Notes: generated by a model from the letters alone, not told the origin. A DNA stretch of 64,000 nt from Microbacterium hatanonis (GCF_008017415.1 NZ_VRSV01000001.1:1674001-1738000), one strand, 5' to 3'; positions 26,493 through 35,156 are shown, counted from the stretch's first letter. A program made the numbers and translations.

Positions 26493-28282
26493 TCCAGGCC
26501 TTCCATGTCGCCCAGGCCACCAGCGAGTTCGAGGAACCGCTGCTCGAGAGTCGACTCGCCGCGGACCTCCTCGACCGTTCCCTCGGCGAGCACCTGGCCG
26601 GAGACGATGACCGCCACCCCGGAGCAGACCCGTTCGACGAGCTCCATGCCGTGGCTGGAGAGGATCACCGTGCCGCCGTGAGAGACGTAGGTGGCGAGGA
26701 TGTCGAGGATGACCGCGCTCGAGACCGGGTCGACGGCCTCGAAGGGCTCGTCGAGCACCAGGAGGCGAGGCGAATGGATCATCGCGCCGGCGAGCATCAC
26801 CTTCTTCGTCATACCCGCCGAGTAGTCGGAGACCGACCGACCGAGCGCACTCGTGAGGTCGAACGCCCGCGCGAGATCGGTCGTGCGCGACTCCACGACG
26901 GCCGACGGAAGGCCTCGGAGCACTCCGTAGTAGTACAGCAGCTGACGGCCGGTGAGGCGGTCGAAGGTGCGCAGCCGATCGGGAAGAACGCCCATCAGCT
27001 TCTTCGTCGCCGCACTCTTCCGAGACACGTCGATGCCGCCGATCGTGATGGTGCCGGCGTCGGGGCGCAGAAGACCGGCGATCATCGAGAGGGTCGTCGT
27101 CTTGCCGGCACCGTTCGGACCGACCAGCCCGTAGAACGAGCCCGCGGGAACCGTCAGATCGATGCCGTCGACGGCACGCGTGTCGCCGAAGACCTTGGTC
27201 ACGCCGCGCAGCTGGAGTGCGGGGACCGCGGGCTCCGCGTCCGAGACGAGGGCGTCGTCGGGCTCGGTCACGATCGCGGCGGGGGCGAGAGCCGTCCCAT
27301 CGTCGTCCGCGACGGCGGCCTCGTCGGCGAGATCGTCGGATGCGTCGGTGGCCGAGGGCTCGGGAGCCGCCTCGGTCTCGACGACCGAATCCTCCGGCGA
27401 GCTGGGCGCGGGAACCAGCTCGGCGATGGGCTCGACCTCGGGGCCGGCGAGTTCGGGCTCCGCGCTCGCGACACTTTCAGCCGTGTCGTCCGCGTCGACG
27501 GGCTCGGACGTGACGCCCGGCTCCGGCGCGGAATCGGCCTCGATGGGCTCGGCATCGACGACAGGCTCGGGCTCGACATCGTCGCCGACGGACTCGACCT
27601 CGACGACAGGCTCAGGCTCGGCGTCCACGACCGCCACGGGCACGGCGACGGGCTCAGGGTCGACCTCGACCTCGACAACAGGCTCAGGCTCATCGTCCAC
27701 GACCGCCACGGACTCCGCGACAGGCTCAGGCTCAGGCTCGACCTCGGCCACGGGCTCTGCATCGACGACAGGCTCGGCGGGTTCCTCGGCGGACTCGGCC
27801 GGCTCCTTCTCGACCGCCGGCGCAACGCTCGGCTCGGTGTCGGTGGCGACGGCCGGCTCCGCATCGACGACCTCGGAGCGATCCGATTCGATCGTGGTCG
27901 CGAAGGTGTCGTCGACGGGTGGCGACGTCTTGGAGGACCTCGGACCCGCGGCCGCCGTCAGGTCTGCCGGCAGCGGTGGGACGGGGGGCAGCGGCGGCTT
28001 CGGCGGCACGACGATGTCGGTGGGCAGAGGCGGCGGCGGACCGGGATCGACCGGAGTCGCCGGCGGCTTCAGGGTCGCGCGCTGAGGCTTCGACGCCGGC
28101 GTGCGCCGCGGCGTCTTCGCCTTGTTCGCCGACGAGCTCCGCGCGGGTCGCGGCGACGTGGGCTTGGCCCGCGGGGCGCGCGGTTTGGGGGCCGCGACCG
28201 GTTGATCGTCGCGACCGTCGACGCTCTGGTCTCCGGCCTCTTCGGCCGGTGACTCGAACGGGTTCGGCAGCGATGCTGTCAT
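26468..28282 (-). CDS. ABC transporter ATP-binding protein with 354-residue disordered N-terminal extension
   Basis: The C-terminal about 250 residues (from 355) are a normal ABC ATPase: Walker A GPNGAGKTT, a relaxed signature DYSAGMTKK, Walker B LLVLDEPFEAVD, switch His in ILSSHGMEL. It pairs with the downstream permease. The first 354 residues are low complexity: a basic Pro/Lys/Arg part (about 30-100), then some 220 residues dominated by Glu, Asp, Val, Pro and Ala with repeated EPEPV/DAEPV units. One frame runs throughout from the ATG, which sits 6 nt after a TAGTTT box. The extension is therefore probably translated, not a mis-annotated start. Its function is unknown; a cytoplasmic tether or scaffold is one idea. 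Confidence 0.9.
   Translation of the reverse strand: MTASLPNPFESPAEEAGDQSVDGRDDQPVAAPKPRAPRAKPTSPRPARSSSANKAKTPRRTPASKPQRATLKPPATPVDPGPPPPLPTDIVVPPKPPLPPVPPLPADLTAAAGPRSSKTSPPVDDTFATTIESDRSEVVDAEPAVATDTEPSVAPAVEKEPAESAEEPAEPVVDAEPVAEVEPEPEPVAESVAVVDDEPEPVVEVEVDPEPVAVPVAVVDAEPEPVVEVESVGDDVEPEPVVDAEPIEADSAPEPGVTSEPVDADDTAESVASAEPELAGPEVEPIAELVPAPSSPEDSVVETEAAPEPSATDASDDLADEAAVADDDGTALAPAAIVTEPDDALVSDAEPAVPALQLRGVTKVFGDTRAVDGIDLTVPAGSFYGLVGPNGAGKTTTLSMIAGLLRPDAGTITIGGIDVSRKSAATKKLMGVLPDRLRTFDRLTGRQLLYYYGVLRGLPSAVVESRTTDLARAFDLTSALGRSVSDYSAGMTKKVMLAGAMIHSPRLLVLDEPFEAVDPVSSAVILDILATYVSHGGTVILSSHGMELVERVCSGVAVIVSGQVLAEGTVEEVRGESTLEQRFLELAGGLGDMEGLEWLHTFSD
27541..27790. repeat. degenerate tandem repeats inside the ABC ATPase gene
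   Basis: The plus strand shows at least five imperfect copies of a GACAGGCTC(A/G)GGCTCG-type unit inside longer irregular periods. They encode the acidic EPEPV/DAEPV repeats of the N-terminal extension on the minus strand. Such tracts are prone to length change. Confidence 0.65.
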
Positions 28283-28288
28283 CGGTCC

Positions 28289-28294
28289 AAACTA
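28289..28294 (-). promoter_or_regulatory. -10 box of a leaderless promoter (ABC ATPase)
   Basis: The minus strand reads TAGTTT, 6 nt, then the ATG at 28282. Confidence 0.5.
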
Positions 28295-28382
28295 CCAAGG
28301 GTCGGGGCCGCCTCCTGCCGCGAATGTCATGGGTGTCCGGTACTCATGCGCAACCCCCCAGCCTCTTTACGGGCCGCATTCG

Positions 28383-28388
28383 TAGGAT
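28383..28388 (+). promoter_or_regulatory. -10 box of a leaderless promoter (28396 gene)
   Basis: TAGGAT, 7 nt, then GTG at 28396. Confidence 0.45.
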
Positions 28389-28395
28389 CGTGCAG

Positions 28396-29373
28396 GTGAG
28401 CGACAAGGTGCATCGAATCCACTCGCTGCCCGGTGACGCGCCCTGGGACGGCGGCCTTCCCCCGGTCGGTTCCCCGGAGCATCCCCGAACCATCCGCGCG
28501 CTCGACCGTGTGCTGGCGATCCAGCGCCCCGTCGTGCTGGCGCATCTGCGCAGCATCCGTCTGCGCCACCCCGAGGCGTCGACCCTCGGGATCGTGCGCA
28601 TCCTCGAGCGTCGTTATCTCGCCGCCGTCACGACGGGCGGAGCCGCGGTCGGCGCGACCGCGGTCGTGCCCGGCATCGGCACCGGCGTGACCCTCGCCCT
28701 CAGCGGCGTGGAGACGCTCGGATTCCTCGAATCGACGGCGCTCTTCGCGCAATCGATCGCCGAGGTGCACGGAGTCGCCGTCGAAGACCCCGAGCGCGCT
28801 CGCGCGCTCGTGCTCACCCTGATGCTGGGCCGCGAAGGTGTCGACCTGCTCGCCCAGTTGGCCGGACAGGCGTCCGGTCGAGGCCCCGATCGCTCGGGGT
28901 ACTGGGGGCAGATGATCACGAAGACGCTCCCCCGCGCGGCCATCGGTCCACTCGTCGATCGTCTCAAGACGACGTTCGTGCACCAGTTCGCGGCCCGTGG
29001 CGGGGCATCGTTCCTCGGCAAGGCCCTCCCGTTCGGCGTGGGGGCGGTCGTCGGCGGCGCGGGCAACCACATCCTCGGACGGCGCGTGCTCGTCGGTTCA
29101 CGGCGGGCGTTCGGTCCTCCCCCGGTCACCGTCCCCGCCGACATCGAGCCCAGGCCGGGCGCGAAGCGGGTCGAGCACTCGGCAGCCAGCGGCGTGGCAC
29201 GGGTGGGCGGCGCCATCGCGGGGGCTGCGGGAAGCACCGCCCGCGGAATCGGATCGGTCGGTCGGCGAGCGGTCCCCCGCCGGAAGCGCAAAGAGATTGA
29301 ATCGACGACCTCGGCGAAGGCCGACACCGCCGTCGACACTGCTGCATCACCGGAGAACACCGACGAAAGGTAG
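28396..29373 (+). CDS. hypothetical protein with glycine-rich hydrophobic segments
   Basis: I do not recognise a firm family; EcsC-like proteins are a possibility. About 325 residues. An N-terminal helical part (RTIRALDRVLAIQRPVVLAHLRSIRLRHPEAS) is followed by a Gly/Ala-rich hydrophobic hairpin (TTGGAAVGATAVVPGIGTGVTLALSGVETLGFLES), a middle helical part, a second such segment (GKALPFGVGAVVGGAGNHILGRRV), a third near GGAIAGAAGSTARGIGSVG, and a basic then acidic tail. It may insert in or associate with membrane. The GTG at 28396 is placed 7 nt after TAGGAT; another GTG two codons earlier is possible. It lies 9 bp before the maltokinase gene and is probably cotranscribed with it. Confidence 0.7.
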   Translation: MSDKVHRIHSLPGDAPWDGGLPPVGSPEHPRTIRALDRVLAIQRPVVLAHLRSIRLRHPEASTLGIVRILERRYLAAVTTGGAAVGATAVVPGIGTGVTLALSGVETLGFLESTALFAQSIAEVHGVAVEDPERARALVLTLMLGREGVDLLAQLAGQASGRGPDRSGYWGQMITKTLPRAAIGPLVDRLKTTFVHQFAARGGASFLGKALPFGVGAVVGGAGNHILGRRVLVGSRRAFGPPPVTVPADIEPRPGAKRVEHSAASGVARVGGAIAGAAGSTARGIGSVGRRAVPRRKRKEIESTTSAKADTAVDTAASPENTDER

Positions 29374-29382
29374 CCCCGCCCC

Positions 29383-30729
29383 ATGGACAGCACCCTGCAG
29401 TCCCTGACCGACTGGATGCCCGCGCAACGGTGGTACGCCTCGAAAGGCCGCACTCCGAGCCTTCGTCTCGTCGCCGAGTGGGACGTCGCGAGCGAGCCCG
29501 ATGCGCGCGTCCGCGTGCTCCTCGTCGCAGACGACGCACCCGAGACCCCCGTCCTCTACCAAGTGCCTGTCGTCGTTCGCTCGACCCGACCCGAGAAGGG
29601 GGTCGTGGGCGATCTCCCCGACGGCTCGGTGCTGGTCGACGGTGCGACCGACGCGGCGTACGCGGCCTGGCTGTACCGCTCGGTGACCGCCGGTGGTCGC
29701 GTGAGCGGCGTCGACGGCCCCCTCGACAGCCACCCCGCGGCGCGCCGACCGCACACCGATCCGACCGCCTCGGCGTCGGTGCTCGGAGCCGAGCAATCGA
29801 ACACCTCGCTGATCTTCCGTCCCGACGGCGACGGGAGCGCGGTCATCTGCAAGCTGTTCCGTCAGGTGCACCCCGGCCTCAACCCCGATATCGAATTGCA
29901 GACCGCTCTCGCCGACAACGGTTCGTCGTCGGTTCCTCGGGCCATCGGGTCGCTCGAGGGCGCCTGGCGCGATCCGGGCAACCCCGAGCACGTCGTGACC
30001 GGATCGCTCGCGTTCGCGCAGGAGTTCCTCGACGACGTCGAAGACGCGTGGCGCGTCGCGCTGACCGCCGCGCAGGACGACGACGACTTCGCCGACCGCG
30101 CCACGGCGCTGGGAGCGGCCGTCGCCGATGTGCACCTGACCCTGTCGCGCATCCTCCCGACACACGAGGCCGACGCCTCCGATCGACGGCGCGTCGCGGC
30201 AGTCTGGGAAGACGGGCTCGCCACGGCGGTCGCCGAGATTCCCGCGATGGCACCGTTCGCCGCGCCCATCCGCGAGGTGTACGCAGCGGCGCAATCCGCG
30301 CCGTGGCCCCTGTTCCAGCGCGTGCACGGCGATCTGCACCTGGGGCAGGTACTCGAGGTGCAGGGTCGCGGCTGGGTGCTGCTCGACTTCGAGGGCGAGC
30401 CGCTGCGTCCGATCGCGGCTCGGCGCATGCCCGACCTCGCGGTGCGGGACGTCGCCGGGATGCTGCGGTCGTTCGACTACGTCGCCGGCTCCGTCGAACG
30501 ACTCGGGGTCGACGACGCGGTGGCACGGAGGTGGGCGACGACGGCGGTCACCGCGTTCGAGCGCGGCTACGCAGCGGCGGGCGGCCCCTCGGCAGACGAG
30601 CGGCTCCTGCGCGCGTTCGAGCTCGACAAGGCCGTCTACGAAGCCGTCTACGAAGTGCGCAACCGCCCGGACTGGCTGTCGATCCCCCTCTCGGCGATCG
30701 AACGGCTCACCCGCGACGCGGCTTCCTGA
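29383..30729 (+). CDS. mak: maltokinase
   Basis: Phosphorylates maltose to maltose-1-phosphate, which GlgE then uses to extend alpha-glucans. 448 residues: the N-terminal cap domain begins LTDWMPAQRWYASKGR, the maltokinase signature, followed by an aminoglycoside-phosphotransferase-like kinase fold. The catalytic loop RVHGDLHLGQVL (about 312-323) and metal-binding LLDFEGEP (about 333-340) are intact. treS, glgE and glgB are not in the window. The upstream AAAGG is rather far (about 11 nt) from the ATG. A strong terminator follows. Confidence 0.9.
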   Translation: MDSTLQSLTDWMPAQRWYASKGRTPSLRLVAEWDVASEPDARVRVLLVADDAPETPVLYQVPVVVRSTRPEKGVVGDLPDGSVLVDGATDAAYAAWLYRSVTAGGRVSGVDGPLDSHPAARRPHTDPTASASVLGAEQSNTSLIFRPDGDGSAVICKLFRQVHPGLNPDIELQTALADNGSSSVPRAIGSLEGAWRDPGNPEHVVTGSLAFAQEFLDDVEDAWRVALTAAQDDDDFADRATALGAAVADVHLTLSRILPTHEADASDRRRVAAVWEDGLATAVAEIPAMAPFAAPIREVYAAAQSAPWPLFQRVHGDLHLGQVLEVQGRGWVLLDFEGEPLRPIAARRMPDLAVRDVAGMLRSFDYVAGSVERLGVDDAVARRWATTAVTAFERGYAAAGGPSADERLLRAFELDKAVYEAVYEVRNRPDWLSIPLSAIERLTRDAAS

Positions 30730-30738
30730 CCGCACGAG

Positions 30739-30771
30739 GAAGGCCGCCCCGCATAGAGCGGGGCGGCCTTC
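30739..30771. terminator. bidirectional rho-independent-like terminator
   Basis: Perfect 14-bp inverted repeat, GAAGGCCGCCCCGC (30739-30752) against 30758-30771, loop ATAGA. It lies between the convergent maltokinase and htrA genes. There is no long T tract on either side, as is common in high-GC actinobacteria. Confidence 0.85.
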
Positions 30772-30784
30772 TTCGTGTGTTGGC

Positions 30785-32362
30785 TCAGGAGCCGAACGAA
30801 CCGAGCGTCACGTTCGCGGTGCGGGTCTGACCGTCGCGGACGTAGGTCACGGTCGCGTCGCTGCCTGCGGCCACGGCGCGTACCTGCGCGGTGAGGTCGA
30901 CGGAGTTCGTGATCGGGAGGTCGTTGAACGCGGTGACGATGTCGCCCGAGCGGAGCCCTGCGGCCGCCGCGGGGCCGCCGTCCGTGACGCTCGCCACGTA
31001 GGCGCCCTCGATCGTCGAGTTCGCCACGGTCGATGTCGATTGCACCGAGGCGCCGAGCAGACCGTGCGTCGCCGAGCCGTTCTCGATGATCTCGTTCGCG
31101 ACGCGCTCAGCGACCGACGACGGGATCGAGAAGCCGACCCCGATCGAACCGGCCTGGCCGCTGCCGGTCGAGCTGCCCGCCGAGGCGATGGCTACGTTGA
31201 TGCCGATGAGTCGGCCCTGGTCGTCGACGAGCGCGCCCCCGGAGTTCCCGGGGTTGATCGCCGCATCCGTCTGGATGACGGCGATCTTGATCGTCTCGGT
31301 CGACTGCGTCGAGCCCTGCCCGCCCTGACCGAAGTCGAACTGGAAGGGGCTCTCGCCGGTGCCGCCCTCGCTGGGCTGGTCGTCCTCGGGAGCTGCCGAC
31401 GATGCGACCTCGATCGAACGGTTCAGAGCGCTCACGATGCCCGTCGTGACCGTGTTCGACAGTCCCAGCGGGGCGCCGACCGCGACCGTCTCGTCGCCCA
31501 CGTTCAGATCGCTCGAATCGCCGAACTCGATCGGCGTGAGGCCCGAGGCATCCGTCAGTTTGATGACGGCGAGGTCGTACGTGGGGTCGGTACCGACGAC
31601 CGTGGCGTCGTAGACGCGTCCATCCGACGTCGTCGCGCGGATCGTCGCGTCGCCCGTCGCCCCGTCGAGGGTGACCACGTGGGTGTTGGTGACGACGTAG
31701 CCGTCCGCGCTAAGGACGACGCCGGAACCGGTGCCGCCGCTGCTGCCGCCTGTGGCGCTGATCGTCACGACGCTCGGCACGACCTTCGCGGCGATGCCGG
31801 TCGTCTGGTTCACGTTCTCGGTGTCGTTGACCGTGACCGTCCCGGCCCCGGCGACCGGGGTCGCATCGGATCCGCCCCAGAGACTGAGGCCGGCGTAGGT
31901 GCCACCGAGGCCGGCGGCGCCGCCGACGAGTGCGGCGGCGACGATGAGGCCGGCGACCTTGCCCGCGTTCGACTTCTTGCGCGGAGCCGTCTCGGGGGCG
32001 CCGTGCAGCGGCAGGGTGGGCTGGGTCTGCTGCGGCGGGATCCCGAAGCCCTGGCCGACCGGCTGACCGGCGTAGCCCTCACGGGACGGCACGCCGTATG
32101 CCGGCTGCTGGGGAGCACCGCCATAGGGGGCCTGCGGGTGGGGCGGCTGCGGCGGGCGCTGGCCCGACCACGCCGGAGCCGCGGGCGTCGCCGATGCGGG
32201 CGCCGAAGCCGGAGTCGTCGGAACCGGCGGCACGGTGCGCGCGGGGGTGTCTGCCGGAGCGGTCGTCGCGCCGGTCTGCGGCGCAGGCGTCGCGTCGGAG
32301 GAAGTGTGCGGCGCGGGCGTCGCGGCGTTCTCGTCGGGGCGGTCGCCCTGTGTCTCACTCAT
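30785..32362 (-). CDS. HtrA/DegP-type serine protease with PDZ domain
   Basis: Membrane-anchored quality-control protease, 525 residues. A Pro/Ala-rich cytoplasmic tail (about 1-135) is followed by one span (VAGLIVAAALVGGAAGLGGTYAGLSLW), a trypsin-like domain with the catalytic triad in VVTNTHVV (His), YDLAVIKL (Asp) and NPGNSGGALV (Ser), and a C-terminal PDZ domain (GAYVASVTDGGPAAAAGLRSGDIVTAFNDLPI). This is the usual actinobacterial PepD/HtrA layout. The ATG at 32362 has AAGGAG 5 nt upstream, so it is chosen over an in-frame ATG 18 nt earlier. Confidence 0.95.
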   Translation of the reverse strand: MSETQGDRPDENAATPAPHTSSDATPAPQTGATTAPADTPARTVPPVPTTPASAPASATPAAPAWSGQRPPQPPHPQAPYGGAPQQPAYGVPSREGYAGQPVGQGFGIPPQQTQPTLPLHGAPETAPRKKSNAGKVAGLIVAAALVGGAAGLGGTYAGLSLWGGSDATPVAGAGTVTVNDTENVNQTTGIAAKVVPSVVTISATGGSSGGTGSGVVLSADGYVVTNTHVVTLDGATGDATIRATTSDGRVYDATVVGTDPTYDLAVIKLTDASGLTPIEFGDSSDLNVGDETVAVGAPLGLSNTVTTGIVSALNRSIEVASSAAPEDDQPSEGGTGESPFQFDFGQGGQGSTQSTETIKIAVIQTDAAINPGNSGGALVDDQGRLIGINVAIASAGSSTGSGQAGSIGVGFSIPSSVAERVANEIIENGSATHGLLGASVQSTSTVANSTIEGAYVASVTDGGPAAAAGLRSGDIVTAFNDLPITNSVDLTAQVRAVAAGSDATVTYVRDGQTRTANVTLGSFGS

Positions 32363-32447
32363 GGTTGCTCCTTCTGCCAAGCGACTTTCAGCTTGGGGCG
32401 AGTTGCTGTGCGTTTCATATGGTGCGGATGGGCTCTGTCTATGCGAC

Positions 32448-32453
32448 TAGCGT
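32448..32453 (+). promoter_or_regulatory. -10 box of a leaderless promoter (aminotransferase)
   Basis: TAGCGT, 7 nt, then the ATG at 32461. Confidence 0.45.
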
Positions 32454-32460
32454 GAGCAGG

Positions 32461-33663
32461 ATGCGAGAGATTCCCGGGGCCTGGCAGCGGACCGCAGATG
32501 GGGCCGGACTCCGTGCCGCGGACGGCACGATCGGTACCACCATCTTCGCCGAGATGAGCGGGCTTGCGGCCGGAACGGGCGCGATCAACCTCGGTCAGGG
32601 CTTTCCCGACGAGGACGGACCGGCCGTGGTGCTGGACGCGGCGATGCGGGCGATCGCCGACGGCGTGAACCAGTACGCCCCGGGGCGAGGGTTTCCTGAT
32701 CTGCTCGCCGCGATCGCCGAGCACCAGCATCGCTTCTACGGTCTGCGCCTCGACCCCGAGCGCGACATCGTCGCCACCGCCGGCGCGACCGAGGCTCTGG
32801 CGGCCACCCTCCTCGCCCTCCTCGACGGACCGGACGACGAGGTCGTCGTCTTCGAGCCCTATTACGACGCCTATGCGGCAGCGGTCGCCCTCGCCGGGGC
32901 GCGCCTGGTGCCGGTGCCGCTGCGATGGCCCGACTTCCAGCCCGATCTCGACAGGCTGGCCGCCGCCGTGACCGACCGAACGCGCGTCATCCTCGTCAAC
33001 GACCCCCACAACCCCACCGGGGCCGTCTTCACCCCGGACGTGCGCCGGCGCATCGTCGAGCTGGCGGAGCAGCACGACGCGATCATCGTCACCGATGAGG
33101 TGTACGAGCACCTCGTCTTCGACGCGCCGCACGTGCCCATCGCCACTCTCCCGGGCGCATGGGAGCGCACGGTCTCGATCTCCTCCGCGGGCAAGACGTT
33201 CTCCGTCACGGGATGGAAGATCGGATGGGTCTCGGGTCCGGCGCCGCTGATATCGGCCATCCTCACCGTGAAGCAGTATCTGACCTACGTCAACGGCAGC
33301 CCGTTCCAGCCGGCCGTGGCCACCGGACTCCGGCTGCCCGACGCGTTCTTCCAGGGCATCGCGACAGCACTCCGCGAGAAGCGCGACATCCTCGGCCGCG
33401 GATTGAGCGCCGCGGGCTTCGACGTCTCGACGCCCAGCGGCACGTACTTCACCGTCGCCGACGCCGCTCCCCTCGGGGCGACGGATGCGGCGGACTTCTG
33501 TCGCGCCCTCCCCGAGCGCGCGGGCGTCGTGGGCATCCCGCTCACGGCCTTCGCGAGCCCGGAGAACCGGGCCGAGTACGCCACGCTGGTGCGCTTCGCG
33601 GCGTGCAAGCGCGTCGACGTCCTCGACGAAGCATCCCGTCGGCTGTCGCTCCTCGGCGTCTGA
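32461..33663 (+). CDS. PLP-dependent class I/II aminotransferase
   Basis: 400-residue aminotransferase. GQGFPDEDGP near the N-terminus, NDPHNPTGAVF, DEVYEHLVFD, the PLP lysine in SISSAGKTFSVTGWKIGW, and the C-terminal Arg region (VRFAACKR) are all present. It is closest in pattern to the kynurenine/glutamine/methionine aminotransferase (YbdL-like) and DapC-like group. Adjacent tail-to-tail is a nitrilase-family amidase whose relatives act on alpha-keto acid amides, which favours a glutamine/methionine-type transaminase over DapC. The two stop codons abut (TGATCA), so they converge with no gap. Confidence 0.85.
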   Translation: MREIPGAWQRTADGAGLRAADGTIGTTIFAEMSGLAAGTGAINLGQGFPDEDGPAVVLDAAMRAIADGVNQYAPGRGFPDLLAAIAEHQHRFYGLRLDPERDIVATAGATEALAATLLALLDGPDDEVVVFEPYYDAYAAAVALAGARLVPVPLRWPDFQPDLDRLAAAVTDRTRVILVNDPHNPTGAVFTPDVRRRIVELAEQHDAIIVTDEVYEHLVFDAPHVPIATLPGAWERTVSISSAGKTFSVTGWKIGWVSGPAPLISAILTVKQYLTYVNGSPFQPAVATGLRLPDAFFQGIATALREKRDILGRGLSAAGFDVSTPSGTYFTVADAAPLGATDAADFCRALPERAGVVGIPLTAFASPENRAEYATLVRFAACKRVDVLDEASRRLSLLGV

Positions 33664-34470
33664 TCAGCCGGCGACGACGCGGAAGCGCCGCAGCTCGAGA
33701 GCCGGGTTCACCCGGCGCACCCGGGCGACCGCGTCGACGTCCAGGTGCGCGACAGCGACATCCGTCGTCGTCCCGACCTCGGCGATCGCCACGCCCTGCG
33801 GATCCACCACGAGGGAGTGCCCCACCCCGAGGGGCGGCGGGTGATCGGATGCTGCGACGAAGACCGTGTTCTCGATCGCGCGCGCCTGCAGCAACGTGCG
33901 CCAGTGGTGCTCCTTGAGCGGCCCCCGCACCCATTCGGCAGCCACGAGGACGACATCGACGCCCTCGTCGACGATGGTGCGGGCGACCTCCGGGAACCGG
34001 AGGTCGTAGCAGGTCATCAGACCGAAGCGCAGTCCGTCGACCTCGAAGGTCTGGGGGGTGCCGATCTCGCCGGGCTCGACCCAGTCCGACTCGCGCTGCC
34101 CGAACGCGTCGTACAGGTGAAGCTTCCGGTAGACCGCGACCGGACCGTCGGCACCCACCGCGACGACGGTGTTGCGCACACGTCTGTGGTCCGTGCTCTT
34201 CTCGAGCAGGCCCGCCACCACCACGACGCCCGAGGCGGCGGCGAGGCGGGTCAGGGCGGCCACGAACGGACCGTCGACCTCCTCGGCGTTCGCGGCGAGG
34301 GACTCGTCGAAGGGGTCGACGAAGTAGCTGGAGTATTCGGGGAACAGCACGACCCGCGCGCCGCGCGACGCGGCGCGCTCGGTCAGCTCGACGATGACCT
34401 CGAGGTTCGCGTCCACCGACGCCGCGGGCGCGAACTGCGCCACCGCGACACCGACCGATCGGTCGCTCAT
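33664..34470 (-). CDS. carbon-nitrogen hydrolase (nitrilase/omega-amidase-like)
   Basis: 268-residue nitrilase-superfamily amidase. The Glu-Lys-Cys triad is in LFPEYSSYF, VYRKLHLYDAF and LMTCYDLRFPEV, with a second Glu in the same regions. The Cys-Tyr-Asp-Leu-Arg-Phe-Pro motif is shared by omega-amidase/Nit2-like and deaminated-glutathione amidase-like branches. With the adjacent aminotransferase it may hydrolyse alpha-ketoglutaramate or alpha-ketosuccinamate. The ATG at 34470 overlaps the upstream gene's stop (ATGA), giving the right family N-terminus (VGVAVAQFAPAASVDANLEVI). Confidence 0.88.
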   Translation of the reverse strand: MSDRSVGVAVAQFAPAASVDANLEVIVELTERAASRGARVVLFPEYSSYFVDPFDESLAANAEEVDGPFVAALTRLAAASGVVVVAGLLEKSTDHRRVRNTVVAVGADGPVAVYRKLHLYDAFGQRESDWVEPGEIGTPQTFEVDGLRFGLMTCYDLRFPEVARTIVDEGVDVVLVAAEWVRGPLKEHHWRTLLQARAIENTVFVAASDHPPPLGVGHSLVVDPQGVAIAEVGTTTDVAVAHLDVDAVARVRRVNPALELRRFRVVAG

Positions 34471-34973
34471 TCCGGGTTCCTCCCCCACCGGCGGATCGCC
34501 GTCGGCACTATGACCCACAGTACGAGGATCACCGTCCCGAGCGCGATTCCCGCGATCCACGACGCGACCTCGCCGACGATCACATCGAAGACGAACGCGA
34601 CGACTCCCGTGAGGAGCAGACTCACGGCGGCGAGCGCGGCGATGAGCGAGACATGACCGAAGTAGACGACCTCCGGCTTCACGCGCCGACGGAAGACGAT
34701 CCGGTGGAGCGCGACGGGTGCGAGCGCGATGACGGCGCTGAGGGCGGCGAGCGACACCAGCACGAGGTACAGCGCGCGCTGACCTGCGCCGAGGTCGGCG
34801 AACACCGGCTGGAAGGCGAGGGCGAGAAGGAAACCGGTCAGGATCTGCGTGCCCGTCTGGAGCACGCGAAGCTCTTGGAGCACCTCTATCCACCGGCGAT
34901 CCGCGCGCTCTTCCACGGTCTCGTCACGACCGTCATCACCCACGGGAGGCCCGGAATCGCGGCGATCGCTCAC
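34467..34973 (-). CDS. DUF6328-like membrane protein
   Basis: Small protein with four hydrophobic segments (IITGF... near ILTGFLLALAFQPVF, LYLVLVSLAALSAVIALAP, VSLIAALAAVSLLLTGVVAFVF, IAGIALGTVILVLWVIVPTAI) after a charged N-terminus with RWIEVLQELRVLQTGTQ. This layout fits the DUF6328 family; a transport role has been suggested for relatives but is not shown. A GTG at 34973 has AAGGA 7 nt upstream; an ATG at 34994 is the alternative and adds 7 residues. It is coupled by a 4-bp overlap to the amidase. Confidence 0.75.
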   Translation of the reverse strand: MSDRRDSGPPVGDDGRDETVEERADRRWIEVLQELRVLQTGTQILTGFLLALAFQPVFADLGAGQRALYLVLVSLAALSAVIALAPVALHRIVFRRRVKPEVVYFGHVSLIAALAAVSLLLTGVVAFVFDVIVGEVASWIAGIALGTVILVLWVIVPTAIRRWGRNPE

Positions 34974-35048
34974 CCGCCGATCCTTGCGCGTCATCTCTCT
35001 CGAAGCAACGCACTCGCACCTCGATGTGCACCCGGCCGAATCCCGTGC

Positions 35049-35054
35049 TAGGCT
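35049..35054 (+). promoter_or_regulatory. -10 box of initiator tRNA promoter
   Basis: TAGGCT ends 12 nt before the mature tRNA-fMet 5' end. Confidence 0.4.
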
Positions 35055-35066
35055 AACTTCTTGTGC

Positions 35067-35140
35067 CGCGGGGTGGAGCAGTTCGGTAGCTCGCTGGGCT
35101 CATAACCCAGAGGTCGCAGGTTCAAATCCTGTCCCCGCAA
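35067..35140 (+). tRNA. initiator tRNA-Met (anticodon CAU)
   Basis: The acceptor strand CGCGGGG (35067-35073) faces CCCCGCA with a C1/A72 mismatch, and the anticodon stem has three G-C pairs (GGG/CCC around CTCATAA). Both are hallmarks of the formyl-methionine initiator tRNA. The T-arm is GCAGGTTCAAATCCTGT. Discriminator A is at 35140, and CCA is not encoded. The antisense strand gives a reading frame with the familiar tRNA-derived peptide and is not a gene. Confidence 0.96.
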
Positions 35141-35156
35141 CAAAGAAGAACAGATC

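Noticed and set aside
27162..28085. Ser/Thr/Gly-rich 307-residue plus-strand frame
   Set aside because: It is the complement of the acidic repeats in the ABC ATPase extension; it has no promoter, no ribosome-binding site and no recognisable domain.
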